64,000 nt of DNA. Source: an uncultured Pseudomonas sp. (GTDB lineage: Bacteria; Pseudomonadota; Gammaproteobacteria; Pseudomonadales; Pseudomonadaceae). Numbering within the stretch: the first letter of the stretch is position 1; each line of letters starts with the position of its first letter. The DNA is taken from positions 58,275-122,274 of the forward strand of contig CALTWF010000004.1 in the NCBI GenBank assembly GCA_943912755.1, in the 5' to 3' direction. The notes under the pieces are model-generated. The model saw only the letters and a program-made list of their open reading frames with translations. It was not told the DNA's origin and made no database searches. Positions 54,022 to 62,648 of this stretch are shown here, piece by piece. The position numbers and the translations under genes are program-made.

Positions 54022-54432
54022 ATGATCGACAAACTCGACAACGAGCTGCGTTTCCAGCAGGACGCCATGAGCCTGCGCGCCGAGCGCCAGCAGGTGCTGG
54101 CGAACAATATCGCCAACGCCGACACACCGCAGTTTCGCGCCCGGGACTTCGATTTCGCTGCCGAGCTGGCCAGCTCGCTGAATGAAGACCGCTTCAGCCG
54201 GGGCATGTCCCTGGCCGTGACCTCCGACCGCCACCTGCGCGCCTCGCGCGGTGGCGGCTCGTCGCCGGAACTGCTGTACCGCGTGCCGGACCAGCCCAGC
54301 CTCGACGGCAACACCGTCGACATGGACCGCGAGCGCGCCCAGTTCGCCGACAACAGCGTGCGCTACCAGGCCAGCCTGACCTTCCTGACCAACCGCCTGC
54401 AATCGCTGAAGACCGCGATGCAGTCCGAATAA
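54022..54432 (+). CDS. flgB: flagellar proximal rod protein FlgB
   Basis: 136 aa with the rod signature SLRAERQQVLANNIANADTPQFRARDFDF and a helical C-terminus YQASLTFLTNRLQSLKTAM. The ATG at 54022 has AGGGAG eight bases before it, and in-frame starts at 54004 and 53947 would add residues not seen in the family. It opens the plus-strand operon flgBCDEFGHIJ and probably flgKL. Confidence 0.95.
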   Translation: MIDKLDNELRFQQDAMSLRAERQQVLANNIANADTPQFRARDFDFAAELASSLNEDRFSRGMSLAVTSDRHLRASRGGGSSPELLYRVPDQPSLDGNTVDMDRERAQFADNSVRYQASLTFLTNRLQSLKTAMQSE

Positions 54433-54448
54433 CCCTGGGGAACCCCGC

Positions 54449-54856
54449 ATGTCGATGTTCAGCATTTTCGAGATCGCCGGCTCCGCGCTCAGCGCCCAGT
54501 CCCAGCGCATGAACGTGACCGCCAGCAACCTGGCCAACGCCGACACCACCAGCGGCCCGGACAGCGAAGCCTATCGCGCCCGCCAGGTGGTGTTCGAAAC
54601 CCAGTACCAGGACGGCAGCGACCTGGGCGGAGTACGGGTCAGCGGGGTGACCGAGGATGAGTCGCCGCTGCGCCAGGAATACCGCCCCGGTGATCCGCTG
54701 GCCGACGCCTCGGGCTACGTGAGCATGCCCAACGTCGAGCCGGTGGGCGAGATGGTCAACATGATCTCCGCCTCGCGCTCCTACCAGGCCAACGTCGAAG
54801 TCATGGCCGCCAGCAAAGAACTGATGCTCAAGACCCTGACCCTCGGCGAGGCATAA
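54449..54856 (+). CDS. flgC: flagellar proximal rod protein FlgC
   Basis: 135 aa with FEIAGSALSAQSQRMNVTASNLANADTT at the N-terminus and the C-terminal VGEMVNMISASRSYQANVEVM shared by rod, hook and FlgG proteins. It follows flgB by 16 bases and ends two bases before flgD. Confidence 0.96.
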   Translation: MSMFSIFEIAGSALSAQSQRMNVTASNLANADTTSGPDSEAYRARQVVFETQYQDGSDLGGVRVSGVTEDESPLRQEYRPGDPLADASGYVSMPNVEPVGEMVNMISASRSYQANVEVMAASKELMLKTLTLGEA

Positions 54857-54858
54857 GC

Positions 54859-55536
54859 ATGACCAGCACCATCGCAAGTTCGGTCCTCGCGACCATGAAC
54901 AGCAGCAGCGACACCAGCGAAAGCTCCAGCTCCAGCGCGGCCGGGTTGCAGGACGAATTCCTCACCCTGCTGACCACGCAGTTGCAGAACCAGGACCCGA
55001 CCGACCCGCTGGACAATAGCGAGATGGTTACCCAGCTGGCGCAGATCAGCACCATCAGCAGCATCGAGGAAGTCACCAGCACCCTCGAAGGCATTTCCGG
55101 GCAGATCAGCGCTGCCGAGACCTTGCAGGCCTCGGCCCTGGTGGGCAACGGCGTGCTGATCGAGGGCAATAGCATCCAGGTCGCCGACGGCACCGCCACC
55201 ACCTTCGGCGTGACCCTGGGCAGCGATGCCGAGGATGTCACCGTCACCATCAAGGACAGCAGCGGCAACGTGGTCGCCACCCTCGACGCGGGCGCCATGA
55301 GCGCCGGCACCCAGGCCCTGCACTGGGATGGCGTGCAGGACGACGGCTCCAGCGCCGCCGACGGCAGCTACACGTTCAGCGTCAGCGCCAGCAGCGACGC
55401 CACGGCAGTCAGCGCCACCGCCCTGAAATACGCCCTGGTCACCGGGGTCACCACCGACAGCAGCAACCAGGTGGCCCTCGACCTTGGCGGGGTCAACGAC
55501 AACGTCGGCCTCAGCGATATCAAGCTGGTGCTCTGA
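54859..55536 (+). CDS. flgD: flagellar hook-cap assembly protein FlgD
   Basis: 225 aa. The conserved N-terminus is GLQDEFLTLLTTQLQNQDPTDPLDNSEMVTQLAQIS, followed by a FlgD Ig/tudor-like part with VTVTIKDSSGNVVATLDAG and WDGVQDDGSSAADGSYTFSV. The N-terminal 30 residues are almost pure Ser/Thr/Asp/Glu. Only three lysines occur in the protein and it is markedly acidic. Confidence 0.95.
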   Translation: MTSTIASSVLATMNSSSDTSESSSSSAAGLQDEFLTLLTTQLQNQDPTDPLDNSEMVTQLAQISTISSIEEVTSTLEGISGQISAAETLQASALVGNGVLIEGNSIQVADGTATTFGVTLGSDAEDVTVTIKDSSGNVVATLDAGAMSAGTQALHWDGVQDDGSSAADGSYTFSVSASSDATAVSATALKYALVTGVTTDSSNQVALDLGGVNDNVGLSDIKLVL

Positions 55537-55565
55537 ACCCGTCCTCGCTCATCAGGAGAATCACC

Positions 55566-56714
55566 ATGGCCTTTTCCCAAGCGCTGAGCGGCCTGTCCGC
55601 CGCCTCCACCGACCTCAACGTGGTCAGCAACAACATCTCCAACTCGCAGACCGTGGGCTTCAAGAGCTCGACGGTGCAGTTCGCCGATGTCTATTCCGGC
55701 GCCGATGTCGGCCTGGGTACCACGGTGTCCGGCGTGGTGCAGAACTTCGGCTCCGGCAGCCTGACCACCACCGACAACAGCCTCGACCTGGCGATCAACG
55801 GCGAGGGCTTCTTCACCTTCACCGACGGCACCCAGACCGTGTATTCACGCAACGGCCAGCTGACGCTGACCACCGAGGGCTACCTGGTCAACTCGGCAGG
55901 CGACCAGCTGCTCGGGACCAACGGCGTGATCCAGATCCCCACCACCGGCATGCAGGCCAGCGCCAGCACCGAGCTGGACGCGGAACTGAACCTGGACGCC
56001 AGCGAAGACATCATCACCAGCACCTTCGATGCCAGCGATGCCTCCACCTACTCGTACTCGACCACCGCCACGGTCTACGACTCGCTGGGCATCAGCCACA
56101 CCTCGACCCTGTACTTCGCCAAGACCGCGGAGAACACCTGGGAGGTGCACACCGCGATCGACGGCAACCTGCTCGCCGAAAGCCAGACCGTGGCCTTCAG
56201 CTCCAGCGGCCTGATCACCAGCGGCGCCAGCGCCACCTACAGTTACGACCCGGCCAACGGCGCGGCGGCGATGTCCATCGCGCTGGACCTGACCGGCACC
56301 ACCCAGTTCGGCAACGACTCGGCGGTGTCGAGCATCGAGCAGAACGGCTACACCTCGGGCAGCCTGGTCAGCTTCAGCATCGACGACACCGGCACGGTGA
56401 TCGCCACCTACTCCAACGACCAGACGCAGAACGTCGCGCAGATCCAGCTGGCCACCTTCGCCAACGAAAACGGCCTGCAGTCCAACGGCAACAACACCTG
56501 GCTGGCCACCAGCTCGTCCGGCCAGGCCCTGCTCGGGGTCGCCAGCAGCGGCTCGCTGGGTTCGATCCTCAGCGGCACCACCGAGGATTCCAACGTCGAC
56601 CTCACCGCCGAACTGGTGAACCTGATCGTCGCCCAGCGCAACTTCCAGGCCAACGCCAAGTCGGTCACCGCGCAGAGCGAAGTGCTGCAACAAGCCGTGA
56701 ACATCGGATCCTGA
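55566..56714 (+). CDS. flgE: flagellar hook protein FlgE
   Basis: 382 aa. The N-terminus is AFSQALSGLSAASTDLNVVSNNISNSQTVGF, the central FlgE region includes SLDLAINGEGFFTFTDG, and the C-terminus is AELVNLIVAQRNFQANAKSV. AGGAG precedes the ATG. The sequence is rich in Ser, Thr, Asp and Asn with only three lysines, and it is shorter than many polar-flagellum hook proteins. Confidence 0.95.
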   Translation: MAFSQALSGLSAASTDLNVVSNNISNSQTVGFKSSTVQFADVYSGADVGLGTTVSGVVQNFGSGSLTTTDNSLDLAINGEGFFTFTDGTQTVYSRNGQLTLTTEGYLVNSAGDQLLGTNGVIQIPTTGMQASASTELDAELNLDASEDIITSTFDASDASTYSYSTTATVYDSLGISHTSTLYFAKTAENTWEVHTAIDGNLLAESQTVAFSSSGLITSGASATYSYDPANGAAAMSIALDLTGTTQFGNDSAVSSIEQNGYTSGSLVSFSIDDTGTVIATYSNDQTQNVAQIQLATFANENGLQSNGNNTWLATSSSGQALLGVASSGSLGSILSGTTEDSNVDLTAELVNLIVAQRNFQANAKSVTAQSEVLQQAVNIGS

Positions 56715-56718
56715 CGGC

Positions 56719-57474
56719 ATGGACCGGATGCTCTTCACCGCCATGAGCGGGGCCAACCAGGCGCTGGAACAGCAGGCGGTGGTGGCCAACAACCTGGCCA
56801 ACGTGGTCACCCCGGGTTTTCGCGCCCAGCTGGTGCAGATGCAGGCCGCGCCGGTGGCGGGCGAGGGCCTGCCGACCCGGGTCTCGGTCAGTGCCACCGG
56901 CAGCGGCGTGGACTGGACCGAAGGCCCGATCACCCACACCGACCGCAACCTCGACGTGGCCATGGGGCCGAACACCCTGCTCGCGGTGCAGGGCAGCGAC
57001 GGCCAGGAAGCCTATACCCGGCGCGGCGACCTGCAAGTGGACAGCGAAGGCGCGGTGACCGTGGCCGGCTTGCCGGTGATCGGCGATGGCGGGCCGATGA
57101 GCGTGCCGCTGGGCAGCGAGGTCAGCATCGGCAGCGACGGCACCCTCAGCGTTCGCGAGCTGGGCATGGAGCCGCGCGGCCTGAGCCCGGTGGGCAAGCT
57201 CAAGCTGGTGTCCGCCGAGCCGGGCAGCCTCGAAGCCGGCGCCGACGGCCTGTTTCGCCAGCCGGCGGATGCCAATGGCGTACGCCAGCAGCTGGCCGCC
57301 GACGACAGCCTGCGCATCAGCCCCGGTGCGCTGGAGGGCAGCAACGTCAGCCCGACCGGGGCCATGGTGGCGATGATCGACAACGCGCGCCGCTACGAGA
57401 TGCAGATGAAGGCCATCAGCTCGGCCGACGAAAACGCCAAGACCGCCAACGAATTGCTTGCCCTGCAGGGCTGA
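56719..57474 (+). CDS. flgF: flagellar proximal rod protein FlgF
   Basis: 251 aa: DRMLFTAMSGANQALEQQAVVANNLANVVTPGF at the N-terminus, RNLDVAMGPNTLLAVQGSDG in the FlgF-specific part, and a C-terminal MVAMIDNARRYEMQMKAI. It lies four bases after flgE and 19 before flgG. Confidence 0.95.
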   Translation: MDRMLFTAMSGANQALEQQAVVANNLANVVTPGFRAQLVQMQAAPVAGEGLPTRVSVSATGSGVDWTEGPITHTDRNLDVAMGPNTLLAVQGSDGQEAYTRRGDLQVDSEGAVTVAGLPVIGDGGPMSVPLGSEVSIGSDGTLSVRELGMEPRGLSPVGKLKLVSAEPGSLEAGADGLFRQPADANGVRQQLAADDSLRISPGALEGSNVSPTGAMVAMIDNARRYEMQMKAISSADENAKTANELLALQG

Positions 57475-57493
57475 GACGCAAAGAGCCTTATCG

Positions 57494-58276
57494 ATGATCA
57501 GATCACTGTGGACGGCCAAGACCGGCCTCGAAGCCCAGCAGGAACAGCTCGACGTGATTGCCAACAACCTGGCCAACGTCAGCACCAACGGTTTCAAGCG
57601 CTCGCGCGCGGTATTCGAGGACCTCGTCTACCAGAACGTGCGCCAGCCGGGCGCCCAGAGCAGCACCGACACCCATCTGCCGTCGGGCCTGCAAGTGGGC
57701 ACCGGGGTACGCCAGGTGGCCACCGAGCGCCTGCACACCCAGGGCAACCTGGAGCAGACCAGCAGCTCCAAGGACCTGGCCATCAACGGCCTGGGCTTCT
57801 TCGAGGTGGACATGCCCGACGGCACCACCGCCTATACCCGCGACGGCAGTTTCCAGCTGGATGCCAACGGCGAGATGGTCAGCTCCAACGGCTACAAGCT
57901 GACGGCGGGGATCACCATTCCGGCCAACGCCACCTCGATCACCATCAGCTCCGACGGCATCGTCTCGGTGACCCAGCCGGGCACCAGTGCCTCGACCCAG
58001 GTCGGCCAGCTCAACCTGGCGCTGTTCATCAACAACGCCGGCCTGCAGAGCATCGGCCAGAACCTCTACCAGGAAACCGACGCCTCGGGCGCGCCGACCG
58101 AAACCACTCCCGGCCTGAACGGCGGCGGCACCCTTAGCCAGGGCTACGTGGAAACTTCCAACGTCAACGTGGTGGAGGAAATGGTCGGCATGATCCAGAC
58201 CCAGCGCGCCTACGAAATCAACAGCAAGTCGGTGGAGACCTCCGACGAAATGCTGCAACGCCTGTCCCAGCTTTGA
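57494..58276 (+). CDS. flgG: flagellar distal rod protein FlgG
   Basis: 260 aa: MIRSLWTAKTGLEAQQEQLDVIANNLANVSTNGF, the FlgG insertion FEDLVYQNVRQPGAQSS that keeps the rod straight, and C-terminal VVEEMVGMIQTQRAYEINSKSV. The frame opens at 57458 within flgF, but the ATG at 57494 matches the family start. Confidence 0.97.
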   Translation: MIRSLWTAKTGLEAQQEQLDVIANNLANVSTNGFKRSRAVFEDLVYQNVRQPGAQSSTDTHLPSGLQVGTGVRQVATERLHTQGNLEQTSSSKDLAINGLGFFEVDMPDGTTAYTRDGSFQLDANGEMVSSNGYKLTAGITIPANATSITISSDGIVSVTQPGTSASTQVGQLNLALFINNAGLQSIGQNLYQETDASGAPTETTPGLNGGGTLSQGYVETSNVNVVEEMVGMIQTQRAYEINSKSVETSDEMLQRLSQL

Positions 58277-58281
58277 GCGCC

Positions 58282-58950
58282 ATGACCCGGACCCTTTCCC
58301 TGTGTGCCGGCCTGGGCCTGTTGCTGGCCCTGGCGGGCTGCGAGCAACTGGCGCGCCAGCCGGTGGTGCCCGACGAGTCCATGGACGTGCCGATGCCGCC
58401 GCCGCGCCTGGCCAACGGCTCGATCTACCAGGGCCGGCGCGCCTCCCAGCCGCTGTTCGAGGACCGCCGCCCGCGCATGGTCGGCGACACCCTGATCGTC
58501 CAGCTCAACGAGCAGGTCAGCGCCAGCAAGACCTCGTCGTCCAACGCCGACCGCAGCGGCAGCATGGGCCTGGCGTTCTCCACCAGTTCCAGCCGCGATT
58601 CCCAGGTCGGCAACTACGGCCTGAATGCCTCCACCGACCATGAATTCGCCGGCAGCGGCGGCTCGCGGGCCAACAACTCGTTTACCGGAACCATTTCGGT
58701 GACGGTCATGGAAGTGCTCCCCAACGGCAACTTGCGGGTGCGCGGCGACAAGCAGATCGCGATCAACCAGGGCACCGAGTTCATCCGTTTCTCCGGGGTG
58801 GTCAACCCGCGCACCATCACCGGCGAAAACACCGTGCTCTCGACCCAGGTGTCCCTGGCGCGCATCGAATACGTCGGCGAGGGCTATATCAACGAGGCGC
58901 AACGGATGGGCTGGCTGCATCGCGTGCTGCTCAACCTGTCGCCGTTCTAG
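58282..58950 (+). CDS. flgH: flagellar L-ring lipoprotein FlgH
   Basis: 222 aa with signal peptide and lipobox LAGC near residue 17. FlgH blocks are PRMVGDTLIVQLNEQVSASKTSSS, VTVMEVLPNGNLRVRGDKQI and VVNPRTITGENTVLSTQVSLARIEYVG. It forms the outer-membrane ring of the basal body. The ATG at 58282 is preferred over an overlapping TTG at 58273. Confidence 0.96.
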   Translation: MTRTLSLCAGLGLLLALAGCEQLARQPVVPDESMDVPMPPPRLANGSIYQGRRASQPLFEDRRPRMVGDTLIVQLNEQVSASKTSSSNADRSGSMGLAFSTSSSRDSQVGNYGLNASTDHEFAGSGGSRANNSFTGTISVTVMEVLPNGNLRVRGDKQIAINQGTEFIRFSGVVNPRTITGENTVLSTQVSLARIEYVGEGYINEAQRMGWLHRVLLNLSPF

Positions 58951-58960
58951 CGAGAGAACC

Positions 58961-60064
58961 ATGTCCTTCCTGCGTCTTCTGCTGGGCACCTGCGCCTTGC
59001 TCCTGGGGCCCCTGGCCCAGGCCGAACAGATCCGCGATATCGCCGACTTCGCGGGGATCCGCAGCAACAACCTGGTGGGCTACGGCCTGGTGGTCGGCCT
59101 CGACGGCAGCGGCGACCAGACCACCCAGAGCCCGTTCACCGAACAGGGCCTGACCAACATGCTGTCGCAGCTGGGCGTGACCCTGCCGGCCAACGCCAAC
59201 ATGCAGATGCGCAATATCGCCGCGGTGATCGTCACCGCCGACCTGCCGCCCCTGACCCGGCCCGGGCAGCATATCGACGTGGTCGTTTCGTCCATCGGCA
59301 ACGCTCGCAGCCTGCGCGGCGGCACCCTGCTGATGACGCCACTCAAGGGCGCCGATGGTGACGTCTACGCCATGGCCCAGGGCAACCTGCTGGTCGGCGG
59401 CGCGGGGGCGGCGGCCAACGGCAGCAGCGTGCAGATCAACCAGCTGGCCGGCGGGCGCATCAGCCGCGGCGCGGTGGTGGAACACAGCGTGCCGCTGGAA
59501 CTGGGCGCCCAGCGCGGCCTGCTCGAACTGCAACTGCGCGAGCCCGACCCGGCCACGGCGCAGCGGGTGGTGTTCGCCATCAACAGCGAAATGCGCAACA
59601 CCGTGGCCTCGGCGGTGGATGGCGGGCTGATCCAGATCCAGGGCCCGCTGTCGGCCAACGAGCGGGTCAACTTCATGGCCCGGGTCGACAGCCTCGAAGT
59701 GCTGCCGATGCAGGCGCGGCCCAAGGTCATCCTCGACTCGCGCACCGGCTCGGTGGTGCTCAATGGCTCGGTGAAACTGTTCCGCGCCGCCGTGGCCCAT
59801 GGCGACCTGTCGGTGACCATAGAAACCACCAACAGCGTCAGCCAGCCCGGCGCCTTGAGCGGCGGGCAGACTGCCGTGACGGCCAACAGCAACATCACCA
59901 TCGAGACCCAGGCGCGCTCGCTGCATATCGTCGAAAGCAGCGCCAACCTGATGGACGTGGTCAAGGGCCTCAACGCCCTCGGCGCCACGCCCCAGGACCT
60001 GATGGTGATCCTCCAGGCGCTCAAGGCCGCCGGCGCCCTGCGCGCCGAACTGGAGATCATCTGA
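58961..60064 (+). CDS. flgI: flagellar P-ring protein FlgI
   Basis: 367 aa with signal peptide ending AQA. Family blocks are IRDIADFAGIRSNNLVGYGLVVGLDGSGDQT, NMLSQLGVTLPANANMQMRNIAAV, GSVVLNGSVKLFRAAVAHGDLSV and LMVILQALKAAGALRAELEII. It is assembled in the peptidoglycan layer with help from FlgA. The stop shares one base with the flgJ start (TGATG). Confidence 0.97.
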   Translation: MSFLRLLLGTCALLLGPLAQAEQIRDIADFAGIRSNNLVGYGLVVGLDGSGDQTTQSPFTEQGLTNMLSQLGVTLPANANMQMRNIAAVIVTADLPPLTRPGQHIDVVVSSIGNARSLRGGTLLMTPLKGADGDVYAMAQGNLLVGGAGAAANGSSVQINQLAGGRISRGAVVEHSVPLELGAQRGLLELQLREPDPATAQRVVFAINSEMRNTVASAVDGGLIQIQGPLSANERVNFMARVDSLEVLPMQARPKVILDSRTGSVVLNGSVKLFRAAVAHGDLSVTIETTNSVSQPGALSGGQTAVTANSNITIETQARSLHIVESSANLMDVVKGLNALGATPQDLMVILQALKAAGALRAELEII

Positions 60065-60948
60065 TGAGCCTGGGCAATGGCGCGGCCGGCTTCGCCCTCG
60101 ATGTGCAGGGCCTGCAGCGCCTGCGCAGCCAGGCCGGGCGCGACGGCGAGGCGGGGATCAAGGAGGCGGCGCGGCAGTTCGAGGCGCTGTTTCTGCAAAG
60201 CATGCTCAAGAGCATGCGCGAGGCGATTCCCAAGTCCGAGATGTCCAGCGACTCGCAGACCCAGCTGTACACCGAACTGCTCGACCAGCAATGGGCCCAG
60301 GCCCTGGCCGGGCGCGGCATGGGCCTGGCCGAGCACCTGACCCGTGGCCTGGCCGGGCACGTGCCGGCGAGCCCGCCGCCGCCGCTGGAGTCGCCGTTCG
60401 CCGGGCTGGCGCGGCAGGCCCCGGCCTATGACGCGTGGAAACGCCACGCCGTCGGCGCCGAGGAGCGCGAGCGCGCCGATCACGTCGAGGACTTCGTCAG
60501 CCGCCTGGCCGACCCGGCGCGGCGCGCCGAGCGCAGCAGCGGGGTGCCCGCCGAACTGATCCTGGCCCAGGCCGCCCTGGAAACCGACTGGGGCCGGCGG
60601 CGCATCACCAGTGCCGATGGCCGTGACAGCCACAACCTGTTCGGCATCAAGGCCGGCGGCAGCTGGCAGGGTGAAAGTACCCGGGTGATGACCACCGAAT
60701 ACGTCGATGGCCAGGCGCAGCGCCAGGAAGAAAGTTTCCGCGTCTACCCCGACGCCGGGGCCGCGTTCGACGACTATGCCCGGCTGATCCGCAGCCGACC
60801 CGGCTATGCCGGCGCGCGCAGCGCAGCCGACAGCGCCCAGGCCGCCGTGGCCCTGCAACAGGGCGGCTACGCCACCGATCCACGCTATGCGGACAAGCTG
60901 ATCGCGGTCATGGCCACCATCGGCCCGCTGCCGCCGCAGCCGCGCTGA
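60064..60948 (+). CDS. flgJ: FlgJ rod-capping protein with glucosaminidase domain
   Basis: 294 aa and bifunctional. The N-terminal rod-binding part has KEAARQFEALFLQSMLKSMREAIP and LYTELLDQQWAQALAGRGMGLAEHL. The C-terminal peptidoglycan hydrolase has ILAQAALETDWGRRR with the likely catalytic Glu173, HNLFGIKAGGSWQGES and EESFRVYPDAGAAFDDYARL. It opens the cell wall for the rod. Some FlgJ proteins lack the hydrolase; this one has it. Confidence 0.95.
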   Translation: MSLGNGAAGFALDVQGLQRLRSQAGRDGEAGIKEAARQFEALFLQSMLKSMREAIPKSEMSSDSQTQLYTELLDQQWAQALAGRGMGLAEHLTRGLAGHVPASPPPPLESPFAGLARQAPAYDAWKRHAVGAEERERADHVEDFVSRLADPARRAERSSGVPAELILAQAALETDWGRRRITSADGRDSHNLFGIKAGGSWQGESTRVMTTEYVDGQAQRQEESFRVYPDAGAAFDDYARLIRSRPGYAGARSAADSAQAAVALQQGGYATDPRYADKLIAVMATIGPLPPQPR

Positions 60949-60954
60949 AACAAA

Positions 60955-60995
60955 TCCGCGCCGGCACTCAAGATGCCCCGGCGCGGAGCCGATGT
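60955..60995 (+). promoter_or_regulatory. hairpin and candidate sigma-28 promoter before flgK
   Basis: TCCGCGCCGG (60955-60964) and CCGGCGCGGA (60978-60987) form a perfect 10-bp stem. Overlapping it, TCAAGATG (60968-60975) and GCCGATGT (60988-60995) with a 12-base spacer resemble a sigma-28 promoter, which would fit separate late expression of flgKL. The -35 match is modest. Confidence 0.35.
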
Positions 60996-61024
60996 TGCGC
61001 AACATGCAGCCCAGGAGCTTATCG

Positions 61025-62626
61025 ATGAGCATCATCTCCATTGGCGTCAGCGGCCTCACGGCGGCGCAGATCGCCCTGACCACCAGCAGCAGCAACACCA
61101 GCAACGCCTACACCGACGGCTACACCCGCCAGGTGACCACCTTCAGCCAGGCCACGGCGGGCAATGGCGTGACGGTGTCCAGCGTCGATCGCCAGTACAA
61201 CCAGTTCGTCACCACCCAGCTCAATGGTTCGATCAGCGCCGAGAGCGCGCTGTCCACCTACCAGACCGAAGTCGACCAGATCGACAGCCTGCTGGCGGAC
61301 AGCGATGCCGGCCTGGACACCCTGCTGCAAAGTTTCTTCTCGGCGATCCAGACCCTGACCTCGGATGCCAGCGACACCGCAGCGCGGGAGGAAGTGGTCG
61401 GCGCCGCCGAGACCCTCGCCAGCCAGTTCAACCAGCTGGGCAGCTATCTTTCGGCGATGTCCGATGACGTCAACGACCAGCTCGACAGCCAGGTCAGCCA
61501 GGTCAACGACCTGACCGCGCAGATCGCCACGCTCAACGGCCAGATCAGCCTGTCTGCATCGCTTGGCGGCGCCTCCAACGACCTGCTCGACCAGCGCGAC
61601 CTGCTGGTCAGCCAGCTCAGCGAGCTGGTGGCGGTGGATGTCAGCGTGCAGAGCAACGGCAGCTACACCATCGCCCTGGGCAACGGCATGGCCCTGGTGG
61701 CCGGCAGCAACAGCTTCGACCTGGCCACCGGCCCGTCCGCCAGCGACCCCAGCCAGGTGGCGATCAGCTACGTGGATGCGGCCGGCAACAGCGTGGCGCT
61801 GTCCGACAGCACCCTCGATGGCGGCTCCCTCGGCGGCCTGCTGGATTTTCGCAACACCACCCTCAGCGAAACCCAGAACCAGCTCGGGCTGATGGCGGTA
61901 TCCCTGTCCCAGGCGTTCAACAGCCTCCAGGCCCAGGGCATCGATCTCAACGGCGACAGCGGCACGGACTTCTTCTCGGTCGCTGATCCGCTGGTCTATG
62001 GCAATACCGGCAACACGGGTGATGCGGTCCTGACGGCCACCTTCAGCGACGATGTCAGCGCCCTGACCAGCAGCGACTACACCGTCAGCTACTCGTCCGC
62101 CGACGGTTACAGCGTCACCCGCAACGACACCGGCGCCAGCGTCAGTGCCAGCTACGACAGCGGCGTGCTGAGCTTCGCCGGCATGCAAGTGACGGTCAGC
62201 GGCACCGCCAATGACGGCGACAGCTTCCTGGTCCAGCCCACGCGCAATGCCGCCGCCAGCTTCAGCGTGCTGATCGCTGACGGCGAGCAGATCGCCGCCG
62301 GCACCAGCAGCGGCAGCAGTGACAACAGCAATGCCTTGTCGATGCTGGCCCTGCAGACCGACAAGATCGCCGGCGGCTCGACCCTCAGCCAGTCCTATGC
62401 CGCGCTGGTCAGCGATGTCGGCAGCAGCGCCACGCGGGTGGCGGCGCAACTGGCAACCCAATCGGCGCTGACCGAGCAACTGACCACCCTGCAACAGTCG
62501 GAATCGGGGGTGAACCTCGACGAAGAGGCGGCCAGCCTGATCGTCTACCAGCAGTACTACCAGGCCTGCGCCAAGATCGTCGAAGTCGGCGTCACGGTGC
62601 TCGACACCCTGCTCGATATCCAATGA
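61025..62626 (+). CDS. flgK: flagellar hook-associated protein 1 FlgK
   Basis: 533 aa. The N-terminus SIISIGVSGLTAAQIALTTSSSNTSNAYTDGYTRQ and C-terminus VNLDEEAASLIVYQQYYQACAKIVEVGVTVLDTLL are clear FlgK signatures. AGGAG precedes the ATG at 61025, while the frame extends to 60992 without support. The protein has only two lysines (DKIAGG and CAKIV) and is strongly acidic, and it has one cysteine in the C-terminal helix. Confidence 0.95.
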   Translation: MSIISIGVSGLTAAQIALTTSSSNTSNAYTDGYTRQVTTFSQATAGNGVTVSSVDRQYNQFVTTQLNGSISAESALSTYQTEVDQIDSLLADSDAGLDTLLQSFFSAIQTLTSDASDTAAREEVVGAAETLASQFNQLGSYLSAMSDDVNDQLDSQVSQVNDLTAQIATLNGQISLSASLGGASNDLLDQRDLLVSQLSELVAVDVSVQSNGSYTIALGNGMALVAGSNSFDLATGPSASDPSQVAISYVDAAGNSVALSDSTLDGGSLGGLLDFRNTTLSETQNQLGLMAVSLSQAFNSLQAQGIDLNGDSGTDFFSVADPLVYGNTGNTGDAVLTATFSDDVSALTSSDYTVSYSSADGYSVTRNDTGASVSASYDSGVLSFAGMQVTVSGTANDGDSFLVQPTRNAAASFSVLIADGEQIAAGTSSGSSDNSNALSMLALQTDKIAGGSTLSQSYAALVSDVGSSATRVAAQLATQSALTEQLTTLQQSESGVNLDEEAASLIVYQQYYQACAKIVEVGVTVLDTLLDIQ

Positions 62627-62648
62627 TCCCCGCCGCGGAGAACCCGAC

